From Dyella amyloliquefaciens (lineage in GTDB: Bacteria > Pseudomonadota > Gammaproteobacteria > Xanthomonadales > Rhodanobacteraceae), in the NCBI RefSeq assembly GCF_004296575.1, contig NZ_SAYT01000009.1, positions 1 through 64,000 of the forward strand: a DNA stretch of 64,000 nt. Reading direction: 5' to 3'. Below the pieces are notes generated by a model. That model ran no database searches. It had not been told where the DNA came from and saw only the letters and a list, made by a program, of their open reading frames with translations. This document shows, piece after piece, positions 34,931 to 44,296 of the stretch (position 1 is its first letter; each line of letters begins with the position of its first letter). Made by a program: the position numbers and the translations under genes.

Positions 34931-35778
34931 TGAAGCTGCCGTTCTCCAAGATGCATGGCATCGGCAACGACTTCGTCATGGTCGATTGCCGCGCGCAGCC
35001 GTTTGCGCTCAGCGAGGCGCAGATCCGCGACATCGCCGATCGCCATACCGGCGTGGGCTTCGATCAGCTGATCAGCATCGAGCCGCCGCGCGATCCCTCG
35101 TGCGCGTTCTATTACGGCATCTGGAATGCCGACGGCTCGCCGTCGGGCCAGTGTGGCAACGGCGTCCGCTGCGTCGCGGCGTGGCTGCATCGCGCGGGCG
35201 AGCTGGCCGTGGGTGACACGGTGCGGGTGGAGAGTCCGTCCGGCCCGGTGACGGTGCGCCTCAGCGGTCCCAGCGAGGTGACCGTGGACATGGGCGTGCC
35301 GTCGTTTGATCCCGCGCTGGTTCCTTTCGCGGCGAACGCCGAGGCGGATGCCTATGCCATCGACGTCGGCGGCGAGATGCTGGAGATCGGCTCGGTCTCG
35401 ATGGGCAATCCGCACGCCGTGGTGGTGGTGCCCGACCTGCACGCGCCGTCGCTGTTCCACCTCGGCCCGCTGCTCACCACGCATGAGCGCTTCACGGAAG
35501 GCGCCAACACCGGCTTCGTGCAGGCGATGGGGCGCGACTACCTGCGCCTGCGCGTGCATGAGCGCGGCAGTGGTTGGACCCAGGCCTGCGGCACCGGCGC
35601 CTGCGCCGCCATGGCGGTGTTGCGTCGCCGCGGCGAGGTGGACGAGCGCGTCCGGGTGGAATTGCCGGGCGGCACGCTGACCATCGAGTGGGCAGGGCCC
35701 GGCCACACGTTGTGGATGACCGGTCCGGCCGCCTTCGTGTTCGAAGGCGAATGGTTGGATAGTTCGCCAGCACGTTGA
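34930..35778 (+). CDS. dapF: Diaminopimelate epimerase
   Basis: A 282-residue cofactor-independent racemase converting LL- to meso-diaminopimelate for lysine and peptidoglycan. FSKMHGIGNDFVMVD, the first catalytic Cys in GQCGNGVRC (about residue 74) and the second in QACGTGACAAM (about 220) are diagnostic. The ATG at 34,930 overlaps the lptM stop, implying translational coupling; a GTG three bases earlier is in frame. DUF484 follows after 64 bases. Confidence 0.96.
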   Translation: MKLPFSKMHGIGNDFVMVDCRAQPFALSEAQIRDIADRHTGVGFDQLISIEPPRDPSCAFYYGIWNADGSPSGQCGNGVRCVAAWLHRAGELAVGDTVRVESPSGPVTVRLSGPSEVTVDMGVPSFDPALVPFAANAEADAYAIDVGGEMLEIGSVSMGNPHAVVVVPDLHAPSLFHLGPLLTTHERFTEGANTGFVQAMGRDYLRLRVHERGSGWTQACGTGACAAMAVLRRRGEVDERVRVELPGGTLTIEWAGPGHTLWMTGPAAFVFEGEWLDSSPAR

Positions 35779-35842
35779 AAGCGGACACCCGGACATCGCA
35801 CACTCGGGCCTACGACGTATCGATCCTGTCGAGGTAACCCGC

Positions 35843-36526
35843 ATGTCCGACACCGCACTCGCCGAAACCTTGAGCGCCAGCGACGTGGCGGCCTATCTGC
35901 GCCGGCACCCGGAGTTCCTCACCGATTTTCCCGATCTCGCCGCCCAGCTCACGCTGCCGCGCGAACAGGGTTCGGTCGCCTCGCTGGCGGCCTACCAGCT
36001 GCAGAGCCTGCGCGAGAAGAACGCCGAGCTGGAGCGCCAGCTCGCCGGCCTGATCAGCATCGCGGCGGACAACGAGCGCCTGATGCAGCGCATCCACGAT
36101 CTCAACGTGGCCGTGCTGCGCGCCAGCACGCCCGCGGTGGCCGCGCGCAGCGTGGTGACGCGCCTGGGCGAGGATTTCCAGACCGACCACGTGCGCCTGG
36201 TGCTGTTCGGCAACATCGGCCTGCCGCCCGCGGACTGGCTGGTCCATGTACCGGGCGGCCGCGCGTCGATGCCGGAGTTCGCCGATTTCATCGCCAATCA
36301 CGAACCGATCGCCGGACGACTTTCGGCCGAGCGGCTGTATCGCCTGTTTGGCGACCGCGCGCCCGAAATCCGCTCCAGCGCGATCATGCCGCTGGGTGAA
36401 TTCGGCATCCTCGCCATCGGCAGCGGCGACGTGGACCACTTCCAGCCCGGCATGGGCACGCTGTTCCTCAAGATGATCGCGGCCACCGTCTCGGCGGCGC
36501 TGCGGCGCTCGCAGGAAGGCGTGTAA
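35843..36526 (+). CDS. DUF484 family protein (GAF-like)
   Basis: A 227-residue protein with the DUF484 start (VAAYLRRHPEFLTDFPDLAAQL), a coiled coil (QLQSLREKNAELERQLAGLI, about residues 52-75) and a GAF-like domain in the C-terminal two thirds. Its fixed place between dapF and xerC in gammaproteobacteria suggests a link to recombination or cell-wall growth, but its function is not established. xerC begins seven bases after its stop. Confidence 0.9.
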   Translation: MSDTALAETLSASDVAAYLRRHPEFLTDFPDLAAQLTLPREQGSVASLAAYQLQSLREKNAELERQLAGLISIAADNERLMQRIHDLNVAVLRASTPAVAARSVVTRLGEDFQTDHVRLVLFGNIGLPPADWLVHVPGGRASMPEFADFIANHEPIAGRLSAERLYRLFGDRAPEIRSSAIMPLGEFGILAIGSGDVDHFQPGMGTLFLKMIAATVSAALRRSQEGV

Positions 36527-36533
36527 TCCGGGG

Positions 36534-37418
36534 ATGAAACCGCAGGAGCAGGTCGACGCCTGGCTCGCCCGACTGGCGAACGAGCGCAAGGCGTCGGTGC
36601 ATACGGTGGAAGGCTATCGGCGCGACCTGTCCAAGCTGCTGCGCTGGATGGAAACGCAAGGCGTCACCCGTTTCGACGACCTCGAACCCAACCGCATGCG
36701 CGGCTTCGTGGCCGGCGAGCATCGTGGCGGCCTGTCGCCCAAGAGCCTGCAGCGCCTGTTGTCGTCCTGCCGCAGCCTGTTCCGTCACCTGACCCGCGAA
36801 GGGTCGCTCGGCCATGACCCCGTGGCGGGCGTGCACGGGCCCAAGGTGCACCGCAAGCTGCCTGAAGTGCTCGACGTCGACGAAGCCGGCACGCTGGTGG
36901 AGGCGCAGGGCGAGGGCGCCCTGAACCTGCGCGACCGCGCCATGCTGGAGCTGTTCTATTCCTCCGGCCTGCGCCTTTCCGAACTCACCGGCCTGCGCTG
37001 GATCGACCTGGACCTGCACGCCGGCGAGGTCCGCGTGCTGGGCAAGGGCAACAAGACGCGCATCGTGCCCGTCGGGCGCCATGCCGTGACCGCCTTGAGG
37101 GCGCTGGGCGAAACCGAAGGCGTCGTGCCCGAGCAGCCGGTGTTCAAGGGACGCGGCGGTGCGCCGATCAACCCGCGCACGGTGCAGCTGCGACTGAAGA
37201 AGATCGCGCTGCTGCAGGGCATGCCCAAGCGCGTGCATCCTCACCTGCTGCGCCACACCTTCGCCAGCCACATGCTGGAATCCTCCGGCGACCTGCGCGC
37301 CGTGCAGGAACTGCTCGGCCACGCCGACATCGCCACCACCCAGATCTATACCCACCTGGATTTCCAGCACCTGGCCAAGGTGTACGACGCCGCCCATCCC
37401 CGCGCCAAGCGGAAGTAG
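36534..37418 (+). CDS. xerC: Tyrosine site-specific recombinase XerC
   Basis: A 294-residue recombinase that, with XerD, resolves chromosome dimers at dif. The catalytic set is visible: Arg in [12 protein letters not shown], Lys in [22 protein letters not shown] (His-x-x-Arg), [15 protein letters not shown] (His and Tyr nucleophile). Its close spacing after DUF484 and the dapF-DUF484-xerC order separate it from integrase-type relatives. A REP pair follows before hslV. Confidence 0.96.
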   Translation: MKPQEQVDAWLARLANERKASVHTVEGYRRDLSKLLRWMETQGVTRFDDLEPNRMRGFVAGEHRGGLSPKSLQRLLSSCRSLFRHLTREGSLGHDPVAGVHGPKVHRKLPEVLDVDEAGTLVEAQGEGALNLRDRAMLELFYSSGLRLSELTGLRWIDLDLHAGEVRVLGKGNKTRIVPVGRHAVTALRALGETEGVVPEQPVFKGRGGAPINPRTVQLRLKKIALLQGMPKRVHPHLLRHTFASHMLESSGDLRAVQELLGHADIATTQIYTHLDFQHLAKVYDAAHPRAKRK

Positions 37419-37440
37419 GCCTGGCACCGCCGCTCTCCCT

Positions 37441-37576
37441 GTGGGAGCGCACCCTGTGCGCGACAAGCCTACGGAGCGGTGATGCCGCTCCCCATCCAGC
37501 AACCATAGCCTGTCGCGACAACCCTCTACCGAGGCCTCACCGCCGCGCCGCGGTCGCGCACAGGGTGCGCTCCCAC
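37441..37576. repeat. Inverted pair of REP-like elements
   Basis: Copies at 37,441-37,464 and 37,553-37,576 in opposite orientation lie between co-directional xerC and hslV, the widest spaced of the five pairs. Confidence 0.85.
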
Positions 37577-37654
37577 AGGGGGCAGACCGTGTGGCCGGTT
37601 GGATTTGCCCGCCCCGACCCCACCTCTGGCAGATTCGTACTCTCCGGAGCTCCC

Positions 37655-38188
37655 ATGGAATCCTTTCACGCCACCACCATCGTCTCGGTGCGCCGCAACG
37701 GCCGCGTCGTGATCGGCGGCGACGGCCAGGTCACCCTCGGCAACACGGTGATGAAGGCCAATGCGCGCAAGATCCGCCGCCTGGGCAAGGGCGACGTGCT
37801 GGCCGGCTTCGCCGGCGCCACGGCGGACGCGTTTACCTTGTTCGAGCTGTTCGAGCTGAAGCTGGACAAGCACGGCGGCAACCTCACCCGCGCGGCAGTG
37901 GAGCTGGCCAAGGAATGGCGTACCGACCGCCGCCTGGGCCGCCTCGAGGCCATGCTGGCGGTGGCCGACAAGGAAGCCTCGCTGCTGATCTCCGGCAACG
38001 GCGACGTGCTGGAACCCGAGCATGGCCTGATCGCCATCGGTTCGGGTGGCCCGTATGCGCAATCGGCTGCCTTGGCGCTGATGGAGAACACCGACATGGA
38101 TGCACGCGCGATTGTCGAGCGCGCGCTGAAGATCGCGGGTGATATCTGCATCTACACCAACCACAACACCACGATCGAAGAGCTGTAA
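37655..38188 (+). CDS. hslV: ATP-dependent protease subunit HslV (ClpQ)
   Basis: A 177-residue peptidase subunit of the HslUV proteasome-like protease. The precursor [14 protein letters not shown] is cut before the first Thr of TTIV, which becomes the N-terminal nucleophile (Thr7 in the precursor), so the propeptide is six residues. [20 protein letters not shown] is diagnostic. A GGAG ribosome-binding site lies six bases upstream. hslU follows after 129 bases that hold a dRS3-like repeat. Confidence 0.97.
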   Translation: MESFHATTIVSVRRNGRVVIGGDGQVTLGNTVMKANARKIRRLGKGDVLAGFAGATADAFTLFELFELKLDKHGGNLTRAAVELAKEWRTDRRLGRLEAMLAVADKEASLLISGNGDVLEPEHGLIAIGSGGPYAQSAALALMENTDMDARAIVERALKIAGDICIYTNHNTTIEEL

Positions 38189-38213
38189 GCGCCTGGCGCG
38201 ACGGCCTTCCCCT

Positions 38214-38291
38214 CCGTCGCCCCGGCGAAAGCCGGGGCCCAGCGCCTTCAAGGCAAATCCACTGGATCCCTGCGTGCGCAGGGATGACGGG
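38214..38291. repeat. dRS3-like inverted pair between hslV and hslU
   Basis: Two palindromes, CCCCGGCGAAAGCCGGGG (38,220-38,237) and TCCCTGCGTGCGCAGGGA, face each other with GTCG and GATGACGG outer flanks and CCAG/CTGG inner flanks. This is the usual paired form of this proteobacterial repeat. It interrupts the hslVU operon leader. Confidence 0.7.
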
Positions 38292-38317
38292 CAAAAACCA
38301 AACCTTCCGGTGACCCC

Positions 38318-39658
38318 ATGTCCGAACTCACTCCTCGCGAAATCGTCAACGAACTCGACCGCTACATCATCGGCCAGCACGACGCCAAGCGCGCCGTGGC
38401 CATCGCGCTGCGCAACCGCTGGCGCCGCATGCAGCTGGAGCCGGGCCTGCGTGACGAGGTGACACCCAAGAACATTCTGATGATCGGCCCCACCGGCGTG
38501 GGCAAGACCGAGATCGCACGCCGCCTGGCCTCGCTGGCCAACGCGCCGTTCGTGAAGGTGGAAGCCACCAAGTTCACCGAGGTGGGCTATGTCGGAAAGG
38601 ACGTCGAGTCCATCGTGCGCGACCTCGCCGACGTGGCCTACAAGCTCACCCGCGAGCAGGCCATGAAGCGCGTGCGCTCGGTCGCCGAAGACCGCGCCGA
38701 GGACCGCATCCTCGACGCATTGTTGCCGCGCCGCCAGCAGCCGTCCGACTGGAGCCATGACCCGGCCCCGGCCAATGACGCCCAGAACGACACCCGCCAG
38801 AAGCTGCGCAAGCAGCTGCGCGAAGGCGCACTGGACGACCGCGAGATCGAACTCGACTTCGCCATGAATGTGGGCGTGGAGATCATGTCGCCACCGGGCA
38901 TGGAGGAGATGGGCCAGCAGCTGCGTCAGATGTTCCAGAACATCGGTGGCGCCAAGACGCAGCAGCGCAAGCTGGCGATCAAGGCCGCGCGTCCGCTGCT
39001 GATCGACGAAGAAGCCGCCAAGCTGCTCAACGAGGAAGAGGTGCGCGCGCAGGCGATGCAGGCGGCCGAGCAGAACGGCATCGTCTTCATCGACGAGATC
39101 GACAAGATCGCCCAGCGCTCCGAGTGGGGCGGCGCGGGCGTGAGCCGCGAAGGCGTCCAGCGCGATCTGCTGCCGCTGGTGGAAGGCTCGACCGTGTCGA
39201 CCAAGTACGGCCCGATCAAAACCGACCATATGCTGTTCATCGCCTCGGGCGCGTTCTCGCTGGCCAAGCCTTCGGACCTGATCCCCGAGTTGCAGGGTCG
39301 CCTGCCGATCCGCGTGGAGCTGTCCGCGCTGTCGGTGGAAGACTTCAAGCGCATCCTGCGCGAGCCGCACAACGCGCTGACGAAGCAATACGTCGCCCTG
39401 CTGGGCACCGAGGGCGTCACCGTGCAGTTCACCGAGAACGGCATCGACCGCCTGGCCGAGGTCGCTTTCCAGGTGAACGAACGGACCGAGAACATCGGCG
39501 CCCGCCGCCTGCACACGGTCATGGAGCGGCTGCTGGAGAAGATCTCCTACGAAGCTGCTGACAAATCCGGCGAAAATTACGTGATCGACGACGAATATGT
39601 GGATAAAAACCTGGGAACCCTGGTCAAGGACGAGGATCTCAGCCGTTACATCCTGTAA
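38318..39658 (+). CDS. hslU: ATP-dependent protease ATPase subunit HslU (ClpY)
   Basis: A 446-residue AAA+ unfoldase that feeds Hsl[21 protein letters not shown], Walker A GPTGVGKT (about residue 56), the pore loop GYVGKDVES, Walker [11 protein letters not shown] and a C-terminus ending in DLSRYIL, which docks into HslV, are present. The 3' end includes a perfect DnaA-box 9-mer (39,598-39,606), noted separately. Confidence 0.97.
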   Translation: MSELTPREIVNELDRYIIGQHDAKRAVAIALRNRWRRMQLEPGLRDEVTPKNILMIGPTGVGKTEIARRLASLANAPFVKVEATKFTEVGYVGKDVESIVRDLADVAYKLTREQAMKRVRSVAEDRAEDRILDALLPRRQQPSDWSHDPAPANDAQNDTRQKLRKQLREGALDDREIELDFAMNVGVEIMSPPGMEEMGQQLRQMFQNIGGAKTQQRKLAIKAARPLLIDEEAAKLLNEEEVRAQAMQAAEQNGIVFIDEIDKIAQRSEWGGAGVSREGVQRDLLPLVEGSTVSTKYGPIKTDHMLFIASGAFSLAKPSDLIPELQGRLPIRVELSALSVEDFKRILREPHNALTKQYVALLGTEGVTVQFTENGIDRLAEVAFQVNERTENIGARRLHTVMERLLEKISYEAADKSGENYVIDDEYVDKNLGTLVKDEDLSRYIL

Positions 39659-39694
39659 ACAAGGGGTCAGGCCCCAGCTGTTAAAATTGTGCCC

Positions 39695-40309
39695 ATGAGT
39701 AATGTGATCGAACTGAAGACCACCGGCCAGCGTGCCCAGCTGCGCGAAGCGCAGCAGAAGCACCAGCTGGTCCGGTTGTGGCGCGGCGAACTCGAACACG
39801 GCAGCTTCTGCGGTTACGTGGGCGGTGTCGGTCGCGAATTCTTCCTGCTGTGGGTGGTCGGCGACGGCATCACCTATGACGGCATGTATGTGATGCGCCA
39901 CCGGGACGTCTCCGAACTGGAGGCGCCCGACAAACATGCGCCCTTCATGGAAAAGGCGCTCGCCCTCAAGCACCTGCTGCCACGTCCTCCCCGGGGTTTC
40001 CCGCTGGACGATATCCGCGGCGTGATCCAGGCCGCGGCGACGCAGGCCCCGGTGATCGGCGTGCATGTGGACAGCGAGGACGAGGCCGAGGTCTGCTACA
40101 TCGGTCGCCTGGTCGGCGTCGAAGAAGACGGCTTCAACATGCAGGAGATCTCGCCGGACGCCGAATGGCTCCGCGAGCCTTCGTTCTTCTCGTGGGACGA
40201 GGTCTCCACCGTCAGCATCGAGGACGGCTACGCCACGTCGCTGCTTGCAGTGGCGGGTACGCCACCGCCGCTGGAGCAGGGCGACTCGGGCGTAGGGCAC
40301 GTGCAGTAA
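39695..40309 (+). CDS. Conserved protein with two Sm-like beta-barrel repeats
   Basis: A 204-residue protein without signal peptide or membrane span. Two halves look alike: GSFCGYVGGVGREFFLLWVV ... DGMYVMRHRDVSELE, and EVCYIGRLVGVEEDGFNMQE ... PSFFSWDEVSTVSIEDGYATSLL. The alternating pattern ending in a 'DV/EVS-x-(L/I)E' strand recalls small SH3/Sm-like barrel proteins of unknown role. A possible GTG start lies six bases upstream. It follows hslU by 36 bases, with its own terminator after it. Confidence 0.75.
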   Translation: MSNVIELKTTGQRAQLREAQQKHQLVRLWRGELEHGSFCGYVGGVGREFFLLWVVGDGITYDGMYVMRHRDVSELEAPDKHAPFMEKALALKHLLPRPPRGFPLDDIRGVIQAAATQAPVIGVHVDSEDEAEVCYIGRLVGVEEDGFNMQEISPDAEWLREPSFFSWDEVSTVSIEDGYATSLLAVAGTPPPLEQGDSGVGHVQ

Positions 40310-40320
40310 TCGAAAGCAAA

Positions 40321-40347
40321 AGGCCGGCTGAGAAGCCGGCCTTTTTA
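40321..40347 (+). terminator. Rho-independent terminator
   Basis: AGGCCGGCT, loop GAGA and AGCCGGCCT form a 9-bp stem followed by TTTTATTT, directly after the 39,695 gene; it ends the hslU-distal transcript. Confidence 0.88.
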
Positions 40348-40371
40348 TTTCCATCTCGATTTCGTTTCCCT

Positions 40372-40493
40372 GTGGGAGCGCACCCTGTGCGCGACAGCCC
40401 GGCGGAGCGAAACGCGTGGCATGGCCTGATCGCGAAAACCGGCAACCCCGGTTTGAATGCGGGTCCGCGGTCGCGCACAGGGTGCGCTCCCAC
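40372..40493. repeat. Inverted pair of REP-like elements
   Basis: Copies at 40,372-40,395 and 40,470-40,493 lie between convergent genes, just beyond the terminator at 40,321. Confidence 0.85.
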
Positions 40494-40511
40494 ATCAACG
40501 CCGCCAGGGGT

Positions 40512-42800
40512 TCAGCGCGTTGTCGCCGGCGCCGGTGCCGGCATCGGATCCTGCGTCGGCGCCTTCACCGCGCGCGTGGCCGGCGCCCCACCCTTCACCT
40601 GCTGCTGGAAGAAATTCTCGATCAGGTGATACACGTGCGTGCGCTGCCCCGGCAGGTTGAGGCCGTGCTTGGCGCCGGGGTAGGCCATGAACTGGAACTG
40701 CGTGCCGCGCTTTTGCAGCTCCGCCATCAGCTCGGTGGAGTTGAGGAACAGCACGTTGTCGTCCGCCATACCGTGCACCAGGTAGAGCTTGGCAGTGAGG
40801 CCATCGAGCCACGCCATCGGCGAGCTGCGCGTGTAGCCGGCATCGTTGTCCTGCGGACGGCCCAGGTAACGCTCGGTGTAGAAGGTGTCGTACAGGCGCC
40901 AGTTGGTCACCGGCGCCACGGCCACGCCCCCGGCGATCTGGTCGGACGCCTTGGCCAGCATCATGGTGGTCATGAAGCCGCCATAGCTCCAGCCGAATAC
41001 ACCGATGTGTTTCGCATCCACCCAGGGCTGCGACTTCAGCCACTGGATGCCCACCAGCTGGTCATCCACCTCGGCCGCACCCAGCTGCTGGTAGATCGGC
41101 GCCTCGAACACATGGCCGCGACGGGCCATGCCGCGATTGTCCAGGCTGAACACCACGAAGCCCTGCTGCGCCATGTACTGGTTGAAGTAGTCGCCCCATG
41201 TGTTGGCGACTACTTGTGCGCTGGGACCGCCGTAGTAGGTGTCAAACACCGGGTACTTCTTGCTCGGATCGAACCCGGCCGGCTTGTACACGCGGTAATA
41301 CAGCGTCTGTCCGTCGGCGGCCTTAAGCGTGCCGAATTCCGGCTTGATCAGGCTGTCGCGATACGGCCAGAACGGGTGCTTCTCGTCCAGCTTGTTCTGC
41401 TCGATCCAGGTGAGCTGCGCGCCGTCGGGTTTGTGAACGCTCACCTGCGGCGGGGTGTCGACGCTGGAGAAGTTATCCACATAGAAGCTGGCGTCATGGG
41501 CGAACTCGGCCAAGTGCGTGCCCGCGCCCTGACTGATGCGCACCGGCGCCTTGGCCGTGCTGCCATCCAGCCTCAGCGCATAGACCTGACGCTCCGGCAC
41601 CGCGTCCTTGTTGGAGCTGACATAGACGATGCCGCTGTGCTCGTTCACCGCCAGCAGGCCGTCGATAGGCCACTCGCCTTCGCTGACCGCGTGGCGGAGC
41701 TTGCCGTCGATGCCATACAGGTAGAGGTGGTGGTAACCCGTACGCTCGCTGCCCCACAGGAACGACTTGCCGTCCTTGAGGAAGGTGAGGTCGTCGTTGA
41801 GGTTGATCCAGTTGTCGCTGGTCTCGGTGAGCAGGGTGCGCTGCGCCAGCGTCTTCGCGTCGACCAGGCGCAGCTCGAGGCGCTGCTGGTTGCGCGGCAT
41901 GCGCTGGTAGGAGACGTGCTTGCCGTCCGGCAGCCAGTTCACGCGCGTGAGGTAGATGTCGGCGTCCTTGCCCAGGTCAATCCAACGCGGCTGGCCGCCG
42001 GTCGGCGCCACCAGACCCAGCTTCACCGTCACGTTGGGCGTGCCCGCGGCCGGATAGCGCTGGTCGATCACGTCGGTGTGGTCGGCGTAGAGCTCGGTGC
42101 GCTTGGTCACCTGCACGTGAGCTTCGTCGTAGCGTTCGAACGCGATGGAGGAATCGTCCGGCGCCCACCAGTAACCGGTGCTGCGATCCATTTCTTCCTG
42201 CGCCACGAACTCGGCCTCGCCGTTGTGCACGGTGCCGCCGCCATCGTGGGTGAGCTGCTTTGCCTCACCGGTGGTGAGGTCAGTTATCCACAGGTTCTGG
42301 TCGCGCACATAGGACACGTAGCGGCCCTTCGGCGAGATCTTCGGATCGATCACGTTGTCGCCCGTGTCCAGCGACTTGGGCGCGGCATCGGGCGTGGCCA
42401 GCGAATACACGTAGAGCTTGCCGCCGATGGGAAACAACAACTGCTTGCCGTCGGGCGACCACTGGTAGCTGACGATGCCATGCAGGCCCGCGGTGCGCTC
42501 GCGCTCGCGGCGCGCTTTCTCCGCATCGGAAAGCTGCTCGCCATTGGGCTCGAGCTTCTTCGAGTCGACCAACAGGCGCGTCTTGTTGTCCTTGAGCTGG
42601 TATTCCCACAGATCCAGCTGGAACTGGTCGTCCGGCTTGGCACGCAGGAAGGTGACGCGCGTGCCGTCGGGCGAGATCTGCAGGCCACGCGGCGCGGCGC
42701 CGGCAAGGCTGCCACCGTCGAAGATGCGTTCGATCGTGAGTTTTTCGGCCATGGTCGGCAGGGCCACCATCGTGAGGGCGGCAAACAAAAGGGCGCGCAT
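40512..42800 (-). CDS. Dipeptidyl peptidase IV-type S9 peptidase, secreted
   Basis: A 762-residue enzyme that removes Xaa-Pro dipeptides. A signal peptide (MRALLFAALTMVALPTMA) is followed by a DPP IV beta-propeller with the substrate-binding double Glu in GEAEFVAQEEMDRSTGYWW (about residue 200). The catalytic domain has GWSYGG (Ser605), ADDN (Asp680) and AKHG (His712). A Pro/Ala/Thr-rich tail of about 25 residues follows. Two perfect DnaA-box 9-mers lie in its coding sequence. It probably serves peptide nutrition in the periplasm. Confidence 0.94.
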   Translation of the reverse strand: MRALLFAALTMVALPTMAEKLTIERIFDGGSLAGAAPRGLQISPDGTRVTFLRAKPDDQFQLDLWEYQLKDNKTRLLVDSKKLEPNGEQLSDAEKARRERERTAGLHGIVSYQWSPDGKQLLFPIGGKLYVYSLATPDAAPKSLDTGDNVIDPKISPKGRYVSYVRDQNLWITDLTTGEAKQLTHDGGGTVHNGEAEFVAQEEMDRSTGYWWAPDDSSIAFERYDEAHVQVTKRTELYADHTDVIDQRYPAAGTPNVTVKLGLVAPTGGQPRWIDLGKDADIYLTRVNWLPDGKHVSYQRMPRNQQRLELRLVDAKTLAQRTLLTETSDNWINLNDDLTFLKDGKSFLWGSERTGYHHLYLYGIDGKLRHAVSEGEWPIDGLLAVNEHSGIVYVSSNKDAVPERQVYALRLDGSTAKAPVRISQGAGTHLAEFAHDASFYVDNFSSVDTPPQVSVHKPDGAQLTWIEQNKLDEKHPFWPYRDSLIKPEFGTLKAADGQTLYYRVYKPAGFDPSKKYPVFDTYYGGPSAQVVANTWGDYFNQYMAQQGFVVFSLDNRGMARRGHVFEAPIYQQLGAAEVDDQLVGIQWLKSQPWVDAKHIGVFGWSYGGFMTTMMLAKASDQIAGGVAVAPVTNWRLYDTFYTERYLGRPQDNDAGYTRSSPMAWLDGLTAKLYLVHGMADDNVLFLNSTELMAELQKRGTQFQFMAYPGAKHGLNLPGQRTHVYHLIENFFQQQVKGGAPATRAVKAPTQDPMPAPAPATTR

Positions 42801-42883
42801 GGGAACTTCCTTGGGCGACGCGTCGTACGTAAGAACAAGCGGCGATTAGAACGCGTCGAGCCCGGGGAAGCCAGCGATTTTCG

Positions 42884-42916
42884 GGAAAAAGCGACGCATC
42901 AGGTTCGATGCGTCGC
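42884..42916 (-). terminator. Rho-independent terminator of the GST gene
   Basis: On the minus strand GCGACGCATC, loop GAACCT and GATGCGTCGC form a perfect 10-bp stem followed by TTTTT. It is seven bases beyond the GST stop. Confidence 0.9.
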
Positions 42917-42923
42917 GGACAGC

Positions 42924-43622
42924 TCAGGCCTTGGCCCCCTGACCGAACAGGATCTTTCGCGCCGCCTCATCCGTGGTGAGGTCGAACTTGTCCTTGATCT
43001 GCTCGCCCAGTGCGTAGGCACGTTGGGTGGCAGGACGCGCGCGGATGGCTTCGAACCAGGTCTTCAGCTGCGGGAAATCCTCCAGCCGCATGCCCTGGTT
43101 TTCGTACCCCACGATCCACGGATACGCGGCCATGTCGGCGATGCTGTAGTCGCTGCCGGCGATGAAGGCGCGGCCTTCCAGACGCTTGTTCAACACGCCA
43201 TACAAACGGCGTGTCTCGTTGATGTAGCGGTCGATTGCGTAAGGAATCTTCTCGGGCGCATAGCGGTTGAAGTGGTGGTTCTGGCCGAGCATCGGCCCGA
43301 GGCCGCCCACCTGCCAGTACAGCCATTCCAGCACCGTGTTCTTCTCGCGCACATCGGCGGGAAGGAAGCGGCCGCTCTTTTCGGCGAGGTACTGCAGGAT
43401 CGCGCCGGACTCGAACACGCTGATCGGATCTCCGCCATCGGCCGGCGCGGTATCGACGATTGCCGGCATACGGTTGTTGGGGGAGATGGCCAGGAATGAC
43501 GGCTGGAACTGCTCGCCCTTGCCGATGTTCACCGGACTGATGGTGTAAGGCAGACCAGACTCTTCCAGGAACAGGGTGATCTTGTGGCCGTTGGGCGTGG
43601 GCCAGTAGTGAAGCTCGATCAT
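42924..43622 (-). CDS. yfcG: Glutathione S-transferase family disulfide-bond oxidoreductase (YfcG-like)
   Basis: A 232-residue Nu-class GST. HYWPTPNGHKITLFLEESGL, ISPNNRMPAIVD and WQVGGLGPMLGQNHHFNRYA are near-identical in pattern to E. coli YfcG, a glutathione-dependent disulfide reductase that lacks a catalytic cysteine. The start was placed at MIELHYW. It has its own terminator downstream and is divergent from the Spy-like gene. Confidence 0.93.
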   Translation of the reverse strand: MIELHYWPTPNGHKITLFLEESGLPYTISPVNIGKGEQFQPSFLAISPNNRMPAIVDTAPADGGDPISVFESGAILQYLAEKSGRFLPADVREKNTVLEWLYWQVGGLGPMLGQNHHFNRYAPEKIPYAIDRYINETRRLYGVLNKRLEGRAFIAGSDYSIADMAAYPWIVGYENQGMRLEDFPQLKTWFEAIRARPATQRAYALGEQIKDKFDLTTDEAARKILFGQGAKA

Positions 43623-43764
43623 GGGCGGTGACCTTGGTGCGGACGATTCATTGATGTTCGGGGCGATAGGCTGGGATTCAAGCAACACCGCCCGGACCGC
43701 GACGGGTCAACGCACCGCTCCGCACCCGCGTTCCCGCACTGGCCAATCCGACAGGAGAACGACC

Positions 43765-44199
43765 ATGCCACGTCAGTTTCACCTCGTCTTGCTTTCGCTG
43801 GGCCTCGCGCTTGCCGGCACGGCCTGGGCCCAGCAGGGCACGGCAACCACCGAACCCGCGGCCAAGCACCAACGTGCCGCCGATCCACAGCAACAGCTGG
43901 AACATCTCACCAAACAATTGCAGCTGACCTCCGATCAGCAGGCGAAGATCCTTCCCATCCTGCAGCAGCGTGACCAGCAGATGCAGGCGCTGCGCGGCGA
44001 CAGCAGCCTCAGGCCTGCTGACCGTCGCGCCAAAGCGATGTCGATCGTGCAGGACAGCACTGAGCAGATGGACGCCGTGCTCAACGATCAGCAACGGGCC
44101 AAGGCGAAAGCCATGCGCGAGAAGGCCATGGAGCGGATGGAGGAGCGTCGTGGACAGCATATGCCCGCGTCATCGAGCAGCAGCGGCGCTCACCCCTGA
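43765..44199 (+). CDS. Spy/CpxP-like periplasmic protein
   Basis: 144 residues with a signal peptide (FHLVLLSLGLALAGTAWA) and a helical, Gln-rich body: LTKQLQLTSDQQAKILPILQ contains the LTxxQ motif of Spy/CpxP periplasmic chaperones, followed by KAKAMREKAMERMEERRGQ. An AGGAGA ribosome-binding site is eight bases upstream. Likely an envelope-stress chaperone or sensor accessory, but no Cpx genes are nearby. Confidence 0.82.
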   Translation: MPRQFHLVLLSLGLALAGTAWAQQGTATTEPAAKHQRAADPQQQLEHLTKQLQLTSDQQAKILPILQQRDQQMQALRGDSSLRPADRRAKAMSIVQDSTEQMDAVLNDQQRAKAKAMREKAMERMEERRGQHMPASSSSSGAHP

Positions 44200-44296
44200 G
44201 CCTGATCGCGGCAGCGTCGCCCAGGCAGCGACGGTGCCGCGGCACTTGCCATCACGTATCCTCTTACGCTTTCCGTAGCATCGTGATGGAGCACCT

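Noticed and set aside
39661-39680. Terminator after hslU (GGGGTCAGGCCCC)
   Set aside because: The stem is only four pairs and is followed by AGCTGTTAAAATTG, not a T-run, so read-through into the next gene is likely.
37526-40498. 990-codon minus-strand frame across hslV-hslU
   Set aside because: It is antisense to two unmistakable genes, crosses repeats and has no domain.
40416-43499. 1027-codon plus-strand frame opposite the dipeptidyl peptidase and GST genes
   Set aside because: Shadow of two well-supported minus-strand genes; composition rich in Arg, His and Ala without motifs.
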